Source: Franconibacter helveticus LMG 23732 (GTDB taxonomy: Bacteria > Pseudomonadota > Gammaproteobacteria > Enterobacterales > Enterobacteriaceae). From it: DNA of 64,000 nt. Shown one piece after another: positions 54,662 to 63,831 of this stretch. Position numbers and translations under genes: made by a program. The stretch spans positions 230,470 to 294,469 of the forward strand of contig NZ_AWFX01000011.1 in assembly GCF_000463115.2 (NCBI RefSeq). The letters are read 5' to 3'. Each line of letters begins with the position of its first letter. The stretch's first letter is position 1. The notes under the pieces are model-generated. The model saw only the letters and a list, made by a program, of their open reading frames with translations. It searched no databases and was not told the origin of the DNA.

Positions 54662-54922
54662 TCAGGATTCGCTGACCACGACGGTGCCAATTTCAGGATG
54701 GCTGAAGCTGGCGATTTTATCGAGACGAACTTCCCGCGTTGCCCCGGCTTCATCGACAACCAAATATTCGACGTTTTTACGAGAAACCAGGTCGTTAGCT
54801 TGCGCCTTAAAAACTTCACCGTTCTTCAGTTCCAGCGTCAGTAACAAGTGATGCTGGCAGGCGAGTTCGAGATTGTCATAATCGTCACAGTTGATGGGTT
54901 GATAGGCATCATTCATTGACAT
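54662..54922 (-). CDS. rof: Rho-binding antiterminator Rof (YaeO)
   Basis: Rof binds transcription termination factor Rho and blocks its RNA-binding sites. The 86-residue protein has an Sm-like fold with a conserved acidic start ([16 protein letters not shown]), which is the Rho-contact region. It overlaps the 3' end of yaeP by 14 nt, so the pair is translated from one mRNA. Confidence 0.94.
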   Translation of the reverse strand: MSMNDAYQPINCDDYDNLELACQHHLLLTLELKNGEVFKAQANDLVSRKNVEYLVVDEAGATREVRLDKIASFSHPEIGTVVVSES

Positions 54923-55109
54923 AATCGCTCACCAGTAAGTTCGCGGCAGCATACGCCGCCTTTTCCCTGACCGACTCTGAAAGCGCATCGTTGGAAGCGA
55001 CCTCATTCAGAACCTTTAACACGCAGCCTAACGCATCGGGAATATACCCCAGATCGCCGCTGGCGATTTCTGCATAGCGCTTGCGTATTAATTCACAATA
55101 ACTTTCCAC
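54909..55109 (-). CDS. yaeP: Conserved small protein YaeP (UPF0253)
   Basis: No function is known. The 66-residue, mostly helical protein ([19 protein letters not shown], then [16 protein letters not shown]) is strongly conserved among enterobacteria. I chose the GTG at 55109: it gives the family length and follows a near-perfect AGGAGG. A longer in-frame start at 55157 would add 16 residues with no conservation. Its overlap with rof suggests joint expression. Confidence 0.88.
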   Translation of the reverse strand: MESYCELIRKRYAEIASGDLGYIPDALGCVLKVLNEVASNDALSESVREKAAYAAANLLVSDYVNE

Positions 55110-55191
55110 ATGCCCTCCTGTCAGAGTCCTGACTGCTGACTTCGTTGTGGGATGCAAGTCTAAGCCTACGAAGATAAACTCTGTTTAGCAA

Positions 55192-55212
55192 GGTGACTAT
55201 ACCATAGTCGCC
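55192..55212. promoter_or_regulatory. Inverted repeat in the yaeP-yaeQ divergent spacer
   Basis: 55192-55200 and 55204-55212 form a 9-bp inverted repeat with one G-T pair and a 3-nt centre, lying between the divergent yaeP and yaeQ starts. It may be an operator or an RNA hairpin; no binding protein is suggested by the sequence. Confidence 0.35.
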
Positions 55213-55310
55213 TGAACGATATTAACGGATAACGGGGCCAAAGCAGGGAATTCTACGGCAGGTCGCCGCTACTGCGTTACAATAGCGTCCAGCATAATGT
55301 GGGGGACGTG

Positions 55311-55856
55311 ATGGCATTAAAAGCAACGATTTACAAAGCGGCGGTTAACGTAGCGGATCTGGACCGTCAGCAATTTCTGGAAACCAGCCTGACGCTTGCC
55401 CGTCATCCATCCGAAACGCAGGAGCGCATGATGCTGCGTCTGCTGGCATGGATAATCAACGCCGACGAACGGCTGCAATTTACGCGCGGTCTGTGCGCTG
55501 ATGATGAGCCGGAAATCTGGCTGCGTAACGATCACATGGGCATTGAGCTTTGGGTCGAATTGGGGCTGCCCGACGAGCGTCGGCTGCGCAAGGCGGTGAA
55601 TCAATCTAAAGCGGTAGTGCTCTTTACCTATAACGATCGCGCCGCTCAGGTCTGGTGGCAGCAAAATCAGGATAAGCTGCGCCAGTATAAAAACCTCGCT
55701 ATCTGGTACATCAATGATGAGCAGTTGGCGAAGGTGAGCGCCCTTGCGGATCGCACGATGTCTTTGCAGGCGACATTGCAGGAAGGGATCATCTGGCTTT
55801 CCGACGCGCGCCAGAACCTGGAGCTTCAGTTAACGCCGTGGCAGCAGGCCTCATGA
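55311..55856 (+). CDS. yaeQ: YaeQ family protein
   Basis: YaeQ was found in Salmonella and E. coli as a multicopy suppressor of loss of RfaH; it has a PD-(D/E)XK nuclease-like fold, but its activity is not established. The 181-residue protein begins [20 protein letters not shown] and shows [21 protein letters not shown], where the fold's acidic residues sit. The start at 55311 is chosen for conservation and a GGGGGA upstream. It overlaps arfB by 4 nt (ATGA). Confidence 0.93.
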   Translation: MALKATIYKAAVNVADLDRQQFLETSLTLARHPSETQERMMLRLLAWIINADERLQFTRGLCADDEPEIWLRNDHMGIELWVELGLPDERRLRKAVNQSKAVVLFTYNDRAAQVWWQQNQDKLRQYKNLAIWYINDEQLAKVSALADRTMSLQATLQEGIIWLSDARQNLELQLTPWQQAS

Positions 55857-56269
55857 TCGAAATTTCGCGCAGCGTCGCTATTCCCGATGAAGAAGTCACG
55901 ATTACCGCTATTCGGGCGCAGGGCGCGGGCGGCCAGCATGTCAATAAAACCTCGACGGCTATCCATCTGCGGTTTGATATCAAAACCTCAAGCCTGCCGG
56001 AAGAGTATAAAAACCGGCTGCTGGCGGCGAGCCACCATCTCATCACCCAGGAAGGGGTGGTGATTATCAAAGCGCAGTCGCATCGCAGCCAGGAGATGAA
56101 CCGGGAAGAGGCTGTTGCGCGGCTTATTGCGTTAATTCGGGAACTTACCGTGACGCAAAAGAGTCGAAAAGCTACGAAACCCACGCGGGCGTCAAAGGTG
56201 CGTCGCCGCGAGGCGAAAACGCAAAAATCCGCGACTAAAGCGCTGCGTGGCAAAATTCGCGGTCTGTAA
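55853..56269 (+). CDS. arfB: Alternative ribosome-rescue peptidyl-tRNA hydrolase ArfB
   Basis: ArfB (YaeJ) rescues ribosomes stalled at mRNA 3' ends: its basic tail enters the empty mRNA channel and its GGQ loop releases the peptide. The 138-residue protein has GGQ at 26-28 ([16 protein letters not shown]) and a Lys/Arg-rich C-terminal tail ([17 protein letters not shown]). It overlaps yaeQ by 4 nt, so coupling is likely. Confidence 0.96.
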   Translation: MIEISRSVAIPDEEVTITAIRAQGAGGQHVNKTSTAIHLRFDIKTSSLPEEYKNRLLAASHHLITQEGVVIIKAQSHRSQEMNREEAVARLIALIRELTVTQKSRKATKPTRASKVRRREAKTQKSATKALRGKIRGL

Positions 56270-56302
56270 AAGCCAGTCACCCTAAGAATATAAGGAAATC
56301 AG

Positions 56303-57001
56303 GTGAAAAAGAGCATTGTGCCCGCCGCCGCTGCGCTGCTGAGTATGCTGGCGCTTTTTGGCTGTAATAATCGCGCTGAAGTGCAGACGCTTCAGCCCGC
56401 CTCTTCGGCAGAGCTCAAACCTATGCAGCAGAGCTGGCGCGGTATATTGCCGTGCGCCGATTGCGAAGGCATCGAAACGTCGCTTTTCCTGGAAACAGAT
56501 GGCACGTGGGTGATGAACGAGCGCTATCAGGGAGCCAGAGAACCCACGGTTATCGCCTCCTGGGGCACCTGGGCGCGTACTGCGGGTAAACTGGTGCTGA
56601 CCGACAGCGAAGGTGAAAAGCGTTATTTTCATGCCAAAGGCGAGCAGCTTGAAATGCTCGATCGCGAAGGCAAGCCTGTTTCTTCCTCGCTTAATTACAC
56701 GCTTTCGCCAGTCCAGGCCTCGCTGCCGACAACGCCTGTGGCGATGAAAGGCTTCTATTTCTATATGGCGGATGCGGCCGTTTTTACCGACTGCGCCACG
56801 GGGCGCCGCTTTCCTGTTTCGGATAACGCCCAACTGGAGCGAGATTATGCCGTAGCGCGGGATGGCGAACAAAAACCGGTGCTGCTGGTTGCGCAGGCGC
56901 ATTTCACGCTGGAGCCCAACCCGGACAGCGGCGCGATGCAAAAAGCGCTGGTGATCGACAGCCATAGCCGTTTCGAAAAGAACAAAGATTGCCAGGACTG
57001 A
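56303..57001 (+). CDS. nlpE: Outer-membrane lipoprotein NlpE, Cpx stress sensor
   Basis: NlpE (CutF) activates the Cpx response on surface contact, lipoprotein trafficking faults and oxidative failure. The 232-residue precursor has a lipobox (ALFGC, lipidated C21), a CADC motif (C51, C54) in the N-terminal lipocalin-like domain, and two C-terminal cysteines (FTDCATG, KDCQD), the disulfide pairs used for redox sensing. K-12 has yaeF between nlpE and proS; it is absent here. Confidence 0.95.
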   Translation: MKKSIVPAAAALLSMLALFGCNNRAEVQTLQPASSAELKPMQQSWRGILPCADCEGIETSLFLETDGTWVMNERYQGAREPTVIASWGTWARTAGKLVLTDSEGEKRYFHAKGEQLEMLDREGKPVSSSLNYTLSPVQASLPTTPVAMKGFYFYMADAAVFTDCATGRRFPVSDNAQLERDYAVARDGEQKPVLLVAQAHFTLEPNPDSGAMQKALVIDSHSRFEKNKDCQD

Positions 57002-57080
57002 CCCGTTACTGAAATAACGGCTGGCCGTCAGGTTAATCCCCTTTTTTAAATGCCGGGCAATGGCCTTTCTTGTCGATAAT

Positions 57081-57107
57081 AAAAAACGCCCCGACAAAGC
57101 GGGGCGT
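57081..57107 (-). terminator. proS terminator
   Basis: An 8-bp G+C stem (57086-57093 with 57100-57107) is followed by six Ts on the minus strand. Confidence 0.9.
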
Positions 57108-57123
57108 GAGGATACCAAAGCGC

Positions 57124-58842
57124 TTACTTGCGGATGTTGCTGACGAGGAAGTTCAGAATATCGCCCGTTTTAATCATCTGCTTTTCGCCGTTGCGACGGT
57201 ATTTATACTCAACCTCATCGCTATCCAGGTTACGATCGCCAATCACGATAGTGTGCGGAATGCCGATAAGCTCCATATCCGCAAACATGACGCCCGGGCG
57301 CTCTTTACGGTCGTCCATTAGCACTTCAATGCCTTGCGCGCGCAGTTCGCTGTAGAGTTTCTCAGCCAACTCCTGCACGCGGAAAGATTTGTGCATGTTC
57401 ATCGGCAGGATAGCAACCTGGAACGGCGCGATAGCGTCCGGCCAGACGATGCCGCGCTCGTCGTAGTTCTGTTCAATTGCCGCCGCCACGACGCGCGTTA
57501 CGCCAATACCGTAACAGCCCATGGTCAGCACCTGGTTGCGGCCATCTTCGCCCTGTACGGAGGCTTTCAGCGCGTCAGAGTATTTGGTGCCAAGCTGGAA
57601 AATATGGCCCACTTCAATGCCGCGTTTGATAAGCAGCGTACCCTGGCCGTCCGGGCTTGGATCGCCCGCCACCACGTTTCGGATATCCGCCACTTCCGGC
57701 GTCGCCACGTCGCGATCCCAGTTAATGCCGAAATAGTGTTTACCGTCGATGTTGGCGCCAGCGGCGAAATCGCTCATCACGGCAACGGAACGGTCAATGA
57801 CTACCGGCACCGGCATGTTGACCGGGCCGAGAGAACCCGGGCCTGCCTTGATAACAGCGCGGATTTCCGCTTCGGTCGCAAAAGTGAGCGGGCTTGCCAC
57901 TTGCGCCAGCTTCTCGGCTTTCACTTCGTTCAGCTCATGGTCGCCGCGCACCAGCAGGGCAACCAGCGGGTATGCGCTGTCTTCCACCGCTTTGACCAGC
58001 AGCGTCTTAACGGTTTTTTCTACCGGCAGGTTAAACTGCTCTACCAGCTCAGCGATGGTTTTCGCGTTCGGCGTATCAACAAGCTGCATCTCTTGCGTAG
58101 CGGCTTCGCGCGGGGCTTTCGGCGCCACGGCTTCCGCCAGCTCAATGTTGGCGGCGTAGTCAGAGGTATCGGAGAAGATCACGTCATCTTCGCCGCTCTG
58201 CGCCAGCACCTGGAACTCATGGGAAGCGCTGCCGCCAATCGAGCCGGTATCGGCCTGTACCGCACGGAAATCCAGACCCATACGAGAGAAGATTTTGCTG
58301 TACGCGGCATACATCTTGTCATAGGTCTCTTGCAGGGATTCCTGAGACGTGTGGAAAGAGTACGCATCCTTCATCAGAAACTCGCGGGAGCGCATTACGC
58401 CAAAGCGTGGACGCACTTCGTCGCGGAACTTGGTCTGGATCTGATAGAAGTTCAGCGGCAACTGTTTATAAGAGCTCAGTTCATTACGGATAAGATCGGT
58501 AATGACTTCCTCATGCGTCGGGCCGAGCACAAACGGACGATCGCCACGATCGGCGATGCGCAGCAGTTCCGGACCGTACTGCTCCCAGCGACCACTCTCC
58601 TGCCACAGTTCAGAAGGCTGAACGACCGGCATTAACACCTCGATCGCACCGGCATTGTTCATCTCTTCACGCACGATGTTCTCGACTTTTTTCAGGACGC
58701 GCACGCCGGTCGGCAGCCAGGTGTATAACCCGGAGGCCAGCTTGCGGATCATCCCGGCGCGCAGCATCAGCTGATGGCTGATAACTTCGGCGTCGGCAGG
58801 TGTCTCCTTAAGGGTGGAGAGCAGATATTGGCTAGTACGCAT
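57124..58842 (-). CDS. proS: Prolyl-tRNA synthetase
   Basis: ProS charges tRNA(Pro) and edits mischarged Ala-tRNA(Pro). The 572-residue class II synthetase has motif 2 around [21 protein letters not shown], an insertion (editing) domain between about 224 and 407, the [17 protein letters not shown] motif 3, and an anticodon-binding C-terminal domain. Family length is matched. It stands alone, with a terminator after it and 108 bp before it. Confidence 0.97.
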   Translation of the reverse strand: MRTSQYLLSTLKETPADAEVISHQLMLRAGMIRKLASGLYTWLPTGVRVLKKVENIVREEMNNAGAIEVLMPVVQPSELWQESGRWEQYGPELLRIADRGDRPFVLGPTHEEVITDLIRNELSSYKQLPLNFYQIQTKFRDEVRPRFGVMRSREFLMKDAYSFHTSQESLQETYDKMYAAYSKIFSRMGLDFRAVQADTGSIGGSASHEFQVLAQSGEDDVIFSDTSDYAANIELAEAVAPKAPREAATQEMQLVDTPNAKTIAELVEQFNLPVEKTVKTLLVKAVEDSAYPLVALLVRGDHELNEVKAEKLAQVASPLTFATEAEIRAVIKAGPGSLGPVNMPVPVVIDRSVAVMSDFAAGANIDGKHYFGINWDRDVATPEVADIRNVVAGDPSPDGQGTLLIKRGIEVGHIFQLGTKYSDALKASVQGEDGRNQVLTMGCYGIGVTRVVAAAIEQNYDERGIVWPDAIAPFQVAILPMNMHKSFRVQELAEKLYSELRAQGIEVLMDDRKERPGVMFADMELIGIPHTIVIGDRNLDSDEVEYKYRRNGEKQMIKTGDILNFLVSNIRK

Positions 58843-58950
58843 GTTGTTACGGTTCCATTTGAACTATCGGAGCAGGCCGGAAGGCCTGGCGCAAAAAAAG
58901 TGGTTTAGTTTACCAGCGTGGCCGGGTTGCCAAAAGAGAGGGGAAAGAAA

Positions 58951-59658
58951 TTAGCGCGCCTCAAGGGCAAACACCTCTGAACCTCTTTCAGTAACGCGCC
59001 AGCGGACGTTGAAATCGAGCAGCCAGACGGCGTAGCTTTTACCGGGATCTTCCTCTTTACGGTAAGCCGGACGCGGGTCCTGAGCCAGCACTTCGCAAAT
59101 AAACTGCCCAAGCGACGGGTAGCGCTTCTCAAGCTTCACGAGCTGCGCCTGAACCTCATCAGTAAAAAAGACGGGCATATCGGCAGCCGGCGCATCCTGT
59201 GCGTAACCTGCGCGGGCCTGCGGCAGCGCTTCGGCAAAAGGCAGATAAGGTTTGATATCAACAACGGGTGTGCCATCCACCAGATCCAGCCCGCCCAACT
59301 GAAGGATAACCTGATTTTTCTCGCAGCGTATTTCTTTAAGTTCAACCAGCGACATGCCGATGGGGTTAGGGCGAAAAGTGGAGCGGGTGGCGAAAACGCC
59401 CATGCGGGCGTTGCCGCCCAGACGAGGCGGGCGCACCGTCGGGCGCCACCCGCCTTCCATCGTCTGATGAAATACAAACAGCAGCCAGACATGGCTGAAC
59501 CCTTCAAGACCGCGCACCGCGTCTGGCTGATTATAAGGCTCAAGAAGGTGCAGTTCGCCGCCAACCGCTTTTACCAGACCGGGCTGGCGCGGAACAGCGA
59601 ACTTTTCTTTATAAGGGGAACGGATAACGCCTATCTGTTCGAAATGAAACTGACTCAT
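58951..59658 (-). CDS. trmO: tRNA (N6-threonylcarbamoyladenosine37-N6)-methyltransferase
   Basis: TrmO (TsaA, YaeB) methylates t6A37 to m6t6A in tRNA(Thr) using SAM, improving decoding. The 235-residue protein has the single-sheet beta-barrel fold signature (IGVIRSPYKEKFAVPRQPG, then RSTFRPNPIGMSLVEL and LDLVDGTPVVDIKPYLPF). Its ATG overlaps the rcsF stop by 4 nt, so it is co-translated with the Rcs sensor gene, as in E. coli. Confidence 0.95.
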   Translation of the reverse strand: MSQFHFEQIGVIRSPYKEKFAVPRQPGLVKAVGGELHLLEPYNQPDAVRGLEGFSHVWLLFVFHQTMEGGWRPTVRPPRLGGNARMGVFATRSTFRPNPIGMSLVELKEIRCEKNQVILQLGGLDLVDGTPVVDIKPYLPFAEALPQARAGYAQDAPAADMPVFFTDEVQAQLVKLEKRYPSLGQFICEVLAQDPRPAYRKEEDPGKSYAVWLLDFNVRWRVTERGSEVFALEAR

Positions 59659-60059
59659 TTAGCCGAAACGTTCAGCGCAGAACCGACGCATACCGCCTGA
59701 CGATAGCAGCCCGGCGTTCCGCTGGTTACTTCGCAGCTATGCAGCAGCACGGCGTTTGCTTTCATTTTAGAAGCGTTGATTTGCATACGCTTGCGAGCGG
59801 TAGGAATGTTAGGCGGAGAGTCCTGATTGCTCGCCTGGCAAGATTCGCCGCTCACTTCGCCGAGATCGCGGAAAGGCTTCCCTACCAGTTCTTCAGCATT
59901 GCTATAAATTCTTACCGGCGCGGGATGCGAAACTTTCTGGCGAGGGGTTTCAGCGGGCGGGGTCGTTGGTGTGCTTTTGGCGGGTTCCACGGGAGATCTG
60001 CTTAACATAGAGCAGCCACTGAGCATAAGGGCCAGTAAACAGATCGGTAAAGCACGCAT
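59655..60059 (-). CDS. rcsF: Outer-membrane lipoprotein RcsF, Rcs phosphorelay sensor
   Basis: RcsF senses LPS and peptidoglycan damage and relieves IgaA inhibition of the Rcs system; part of it is threaded through BamA-OMP complexes. The 134-residue precursor has a lipobox (MLSGC, C16), a Pro-rich disordered linker (about 21-48) and a small domain with the disulfide cysteines C74, C109, C118 and C124. It precedes trmO with a 4-nt overlap. Confidence 0.96.
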   Translation of the reverse strand: MRALPICLLALMLSGCSMLSRSPVEPAKSTPTTPPAETPRQKVSHPAPVRIYSNAEELVGKPFRDLGEVSGESCQASNQDSPPNIPTARKRMQINASKMKANAVLLHSCEVTSGTPGCYRQAVCVGSALNVSAK

Positions 60060-60117
60060 AATATTTCCTCAATTAATCATCAACGAGAGTTTATTGAATC
60101 AGGAGCTTGCCGAAATA

Positions 60118-60140
60118 ACAAGACGGGCCGTAGCCCGTCT
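60118..60140 (-). terminator. Probable metNIQ terminator
   Basis: A perfect 8-bp stem (60121-60128 with 60133-60140, 4-nt loop) lies after metQ on the minus strand. The following tract (TGTTATTT) is only moderately T-rich. Confidence 0.7.
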
Positions 60141-60170
60141 CGCATTATTTATGTGGCAAAGTGTGAAGCA

Positions 60171-60986
60171 TTACCAGCCTTTCACTGCGCCGCCATTGAA
60201 GATTTTGTTAGCCGCTTCGTTAACTTCGTCAGACTGGTAAGCCTGAACAAATTTCTTCACGTTTTCCGCGTCCTTATTGTCTTCGCGGGTCACGATCATA
60301 TTCACATACGGGGAGTCTTTGTCTTCAACAAAGATGCCGTCTTTAGCCGGGGTCAGGTTGATCTGGCTGGCGTAAGTGGTGTTGATAACCGCGAGCGCGA
60401 TTTGCGCGTCGTCCAGCGAGCGCGGCAGCTGCGGCGCTTCCAGCTCAACAATCTTCAGGTTTTTCGGGTTCTCAGTCACATCCAGAACGGTCGGCAGCAG
60501 GCCAATACCCTCTTTCAGTTTGATCAGGCCCACTTTTTGCAGCAGCAACAGGGAGCGACCAAGGTTAGTCGGGTCGTTCGGCACGGCGATTTGCGAGCCT
60601 GGCTGCAACTCGTCCAGTGATTTGATTTTCTTGGAGTAGCCTGCAATCGGGTAAACGAACGTGTTGCCGACGGAAACCAGCTTATAACCACGATCTTTAA
60701 TTTGCTGATCCAGATAAGGTTTATGCTGGAAGGCATTCGCGTCGATGTCGCCTTTGCTCAGCGCTTCGTTCGGCAAAACGTAGTCGTTGAAGGTTACCAG
60801 CTCAACGTCCAGACCGTATTTTTCTTTAGCGACTTTCTGCGCAACTTCGGCAACCTGCTGCTCTGCGCCCACAATCACGCCCACTTTAATATGGTTCGGA
60901 TCTTTTTCTTCCTGACCGCAACCCACTAATGCCAGAGAGCCAATAAGCGCGCCTACCGCGGCAAAGGTTTTCAATTTGAAAGACAT
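60171..60986 (-). CDS. metQ: D-methionine-binding lipoprotein MetQ
   Basis: MetQ captures methionine for the MetNI importer. The 271-residue lipoprotein has the lipobox ALVGC (C23) and the NlpA family body (IKVGVIVGAEQQVAEVAQ, then VPNDPTNLGRSLLLLQKVGLI). I chose the ATG at 60986, since AAGGA lies 6 nt upstream and the length equals the E. coli protein. The ATG two codons earlier is only 1 nt from that Shine-Dalgarno. Last gene of metNIQ. Confidence 0.95.
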   Translation of the reverse strand: MSFKLKTFAAVGALIGSLALVGCGQEEKDPNHIKVGVIVGAEQQVAEVAQKVAKEKYGLDVELVTFNDYVLPNEALSKGDIDANAFQHKPYLDQQIKDRGYKLVSVGNTFVYPIAGYSKKIKSLDELQPGSQIAVPNDPTNLGRSLLLLQKVGLIKLKEGIGLLPTVLDVTENPKNLKIVELEAPQLPRSLDDAQIALAVINTTYASQINLTPAKDGIFVEDKDSPYVNMIVTREDNKDAENVKKFVQAYQSDEVNEAANKIFNGGAVKGW

Positions 60987-61030
60987 AGCCATTCCTTACT
61001 CGAAAAGTTTATCTGATGTTGTGTATGACA

Positions 61031-61684
61031 TTACTTGTGAGTGACAGCCCGGACGATGCGATCGCCTGAGAATTGAATTAAATACACCAATACTACGAGC
61101 AATACTAATACCGTATTCATCACGGTGGCGTCATAGCCGATATAGCCATACTGGTAGCCAATCTGCCCAAGACCGCCTGCGCCTACTGCGCCGCCCATCG
61201 CCGAATAGCCGACCAGCGTAATAAGGGTGATAGTTGCCGCGTTAACCAGACCCGGCAGCGCTTCCGGCAGCAGGACCTTACGAATAATCTGCATCGGTGT
61301 GGCGCCCATGGCGCGCGAAGCTTCGATCAACCCTGAAGGGATCTCCAGCAGCGCGTTTTCTACCATACGGGCGATGAACGGCGCGGCTCCTACCGTCAGC
61401 GGCACAATCGCCGCCTGCAAACCAATCGAGGTGCCGACGATGGTGCGAGTGAACGGAATCATCCATACCAGCAAAATAATGAAGGGAATGGAACGGAAGA
61501 TATTCACCAGCGCAGAGATAATGCGATAGAGCTTCCCGTTTTCAATAATCTGACCCGGGCGGGTTACATAAAGCAGCACGCCGACCGGCAGACCAATAAC
61601 AAAACCGAAAAAGCCGGAAACAAAGGTCATCGCCAGGGTTTCCCATACGCCTTTCAGCATTAACCACATCATTGCCTCAGACAT
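61031..61684 (-). CDS. metI: D-methionine ABC transporter permease MetI
   Basis: MetI forms the homodimeric transmembrane pore of the MetNIQ importer for L- and D-methionine. The 217-residue protein has five predicted helices and the EAA coupling loop ([21 protein letters not shown]) that contacts the MetN ATPase. It overlaps the 3' end of metN by 8 nt and is followed by metQ after about 44 nt. Confidence 0.96.
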   Translation of the reverse strand: MSEAMMWLMLKGVWETLAMTFVSGFFGFVIGLPVGVLLYVTRPGQIIENGKLYRIISALVNIFRSIPFIILLVWMIPFTRTIVGTSIGLQAAIVPLTVGAAPFIARMVENALLEIPSGLIEASRAMGATPMQIIRKVLLPEALPGLVNAATITLITLVGYSAMGGAVGAGGLGQIGYQYGYIGYDATVMNTVLVLLVVLVYLIQFSGDRIVRAVTHK

Positions 61685-62708
61685 AACCCAGCACCTCTAC
61701 TTTTACATGATGTTCTTGCAGGTAAGCGATGGCCGCTTCGGTTTCCTGCGCCGTACCGTGCATTTCCGCCAGCATAATGCCGAACTTCACGCCGCCTGCG
61801 TAATCCATCTGGGCGCTAATAATATTGTTGTTTACATTGAAGCGGCGTGCCGTTTCTGAGAGCAGCGGAGCGTCGACAGACTGGCCGGTAAACTCAAGGC
61901 GCAGTAGCGGCACGGTGTTGCCGTTTGCCTGCGCGCTGAGGCGCTGCGCATAGTCCTCCGGAATATCCAGATGCAAAGTGGACTGAATAAACTGCTGCGC
62001 CAGCGGGGTTTTCGGATGAGAAAACACTTCGCTCACCGTGTCCTGCTCAATCAACTCACCGTTGCTGATAACCGCGACGCAGTCGCAGATGCGCTTCACT
62101 ACGTCCATCTCATGCGTAATGAGCAGAATGGTAAGGCCAAGACGGCGATTAATATCTTTCAGCAATTCCAGAATAGAACGCGTTGTAGCTGGATCCAGCG
62201 CGCTGGTGGCTTCGTCGCACAACAGCACCTTCGGATTGCTTGCCAGCGCGCGGGCTATCGCCACGCGTTGCTTTTGACCGCCGGAGAGGTTCGCAGGCCA
62301 GGCATCGTGCTTTTCGCCCAGGCCAACCAGGTCCAGCAGTTCCGTTACGCGACGCTTAACCTCTTCTTTCGGCGTATTGTTCAGCTCAAGCGGCAGCGCC
62401 ACGTTGCCAAAGACGGTACGGGAAGAGAGCAGGTTAAAATGCTGGAAAATCATGCCTATCTGGCGGCGCGCTTTGGTAAGTTCGGACTCGGAAAGCGCCG
62501 TTAAATCCTGGCCATCTACCAGAACGGTGCCCTGGGTTGGTCGCTCCAGCAGGTTAACGCAGCGAATAAGCGTGCTTTTACCTGCGCCCGATGCGCCAAT
62601 CACGCCATAAATTTGTCCGGCAGGCACATGCAGGCTGACATTATTCAATGCCTGAATGGTTCGGTTTCCCTGCTGGAACACTTTGGTGATATTCGAAAGT
62701 TTGATCAT
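61677..62708 (-). CDS. metN: D-methionine ABC transporter ATP-binding protein MetN
   Basis: MetN drives methionine import and is inhibited when methionine binds its C-terminal domain. The 343 residues comprise Walker A (GASGAGKST, 38-46), signature LSGGQKQR, Walker B ([12 protein letters not shown]) and the ACT-like NIL domain (about 265-343) that senses methionine. First gene of metNIQ, behind predicted MetJ sites. Confidence 0.96.
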   Translation of the reverse strand: MIKLSNITKVFQQGNRTIQALNNVSLHVPAGQIYGVIGASGAGKSTLIRCVNLLERPTQGTVLVDGQDLTALSESELTKARRQIGMIFQHFNLLSSRTVFGNVALPLELNNTPKEEVKRRVTELLDLVGLGEKHDAWPANLSGGQKQRVAIARALASNPKVLLCDEATSALDPATTRSILELLKDINRRLGLTILLITHEMDVVKRICDCVAVISNGELIEQDTVSEVFSHPKTPLAQQFIQSTLHLDIPEDYAQRLSAQANGNTVPLLRLEFTGQSVDAPLLSETARRFNVNNNIISAQMDYAGGVKFGIMLAEMHGTAQETEAAIAYLQEHHVKVEVLGYV

Positions 62709-62784
62709 TAGGTATTTATTATCTTATACGAGTTAGCCGTGGCATTTTCTTCTGCCAGATACGGGCGATGACCGTAGACGGGAT

Positions 62785-62808
62785 GGATGTTAAGGCATCC
62801 AGACGTCT
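62785..62808 (-). promoter_or_regulatory. MetJ operator (three tandem met boxes) upstream of metN
   Basis: 62801-62808 is a perfect met box (AGACGTCT). Two adjacent 8-mers in the same register (62793-62800 and 62785-62792) match at 5 and 4 of 8 positions, the usual pattern for cooperative MetJ binding. This predicts repression by MetJ-SAM when methionine is plentiful. Confidence 0.8.
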
Positions 62809-62896
62809 AAATCAATCGGGCGCTTCGCGAAGAACGCTTTCACCCATGTGGAAACATGCGATACTACGCTCAATCTATATGTCAGGAGTTTTTCAG

Positions 62897-63457
62897 GTGG
62901 CTAAATCTGTACCCGCTATTTTTCTCGACCGTGACGGCACGTTAAATGTCGACCATGGTTATGTGCATGAAATCGATCAATTTGAATTTATTGACGGCGT
63001 TATTGATGCGATGCGCGAGCTTAAAGAGATGGGCTTTGCGCTGGTGCTGGTCACCAATCAGTCTGGCATCGCCCGCGGCATCTTTACCGAAGCGCAATTT
63101 GAGCAGCTTACTGAATGGATGGACTGGTCGCTGGCGGACCGTGGCGTCGATCTCGACGGCATCTATTATTGCCCGCATCATCCGGAAGGTTCGGTTGCAG
63201 AGTTCCGCCAGGTATGCGACTGCCGTAAGCCGCAGCCGGGCATGCTTATCTCCGCTCGCGACTTCCTTCATATAGATATGGCCTCTTCTTATATGGTAGG
63301 GGATAAGCTGGAAGATATGCTGGCGGCGCAAGCGGCCGACGTGGGAACAAAAGTTCTGGTCCGTAGCGGCAAGCCTGTTACGCCGGAGGCGGAAAATGCA
63401 GCGGATTGGGTAATCAATAGCCTTGCAGCGCTGCCTGCCGCTATTAAATCGCGCTAA
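62897..63457 (+). CDS. gmhB: D-glycero-beta-D-manno-heptose-1,7-bisphosphate 7-phosphatase
   Basis: GmhB removes the 7-phosphate in the pathway to ADP-heptose for the LPS inner core. The 186-residue HAD-family enzyme has the nucleophile/acid pair D11 and D13 (FLDRDGT), [10 protein letters not shown] and a zinc site (YYCPHHPEG, then CDCRKPQPG). The start is GTG at 62897 with AGGAG upstream, as in E. coli; the earlier in-frame frame crosses the metN regulatory region. The C-terminus is about five residues shorter than in E. coli. Confidence 0.95.
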   Translation: MAKSVPAIFLDRDGTLNVDHGYVHEIDQFEFIDGVIDAMRELKEMGFALVLVTNQSGIARGIFTEAQFEQLTEWMDWSLADRGVDLDGIYYCPHHPEGSVAEFRQVCDCRKPQPGMLISARDFLHIDMASSYMVGDKLEDMLAAQAADVGTKVLVRSGKPVTPEAENAADWVINSLAALPAAIKSR

Positions 63458-63512
63458 AAACCAGCATAGTGATTAAATGGTAATCGAACGGTAAAAAAGT
63501 TCAGATTTCCAC

Positions 63513-63540
63513 TTGCCATCCTCAGACGGCGCCCTATAAT
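63513..63540 (+). promoter_or_regulatory. rRNA operon promoter P1
   Basis: TTGCCA (63513-63518), a 16-nt spacer and TATAAT (63535-63540) are followed by a G+C-rich discriminator (GCGCCTCC). The A/T-rich stretch just upstream (TTAAATGGTAATCG and GTAAAAAAG) is the likely UP element and Fis region. Growth-rate and ppGpp/DksA control is expected. The 374-bp gap between gmhB and 16S holds only these rRNA control signals. Confidence 0.85.
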
Positions 63541-63621
63541 GCGCCTCCATCGACACGGCGCTGATGAGAAACATCACACAGCGACGGTGAGTCGGAAGAG
63601 AAAAAATCCTGAAATTAAGGG

Positions 63622-63649
63622 TTGACTCTGAAAGAGGAAAGCGTAATAT
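63622..63649 (+). promoter_or_regulatory. rRNA operon promoter P2
   Basis: TTGACT (63622-63627), a 16-nt spacer and TAATAT (63644-63649) lie 109 bp downstream of P1, the usual enterobacterial P1-P2 spacing. The sequence closely resembles the E. coli rrn P2 core. Confidence 0.85.
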
Positions 63650-63688
63650 ACGCCACCTCGCGACAGCAGGCTGAATGCCGCGTCGCAC

Positions 63689-63700
63689 TGCTCTTTAACA
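63689..63700 (+). promoter_or_regulatory. rRNA leader boxA antitermination site
   Basis: TGCTCTTTAACA matches the boxA element where NusB and S10 (NusE) assemble to make RNA polymerase resist Rho over the rRNA operon. The following leader (63701-63831) is almost identical to E. coli rrn leaders. Confidence 0.9.
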
Positions 63701-63831
63701 ATTTATCAGACAATCTGTGTGGGCACTCAGATGGACTGGATTCTTAACGTCGCAAGACGATAAATGAATACCAAGACTCATGAGTGAACACGTAATTCAT
63801 TACGAAGTTTAATTCATTGAGCATCAAACTT

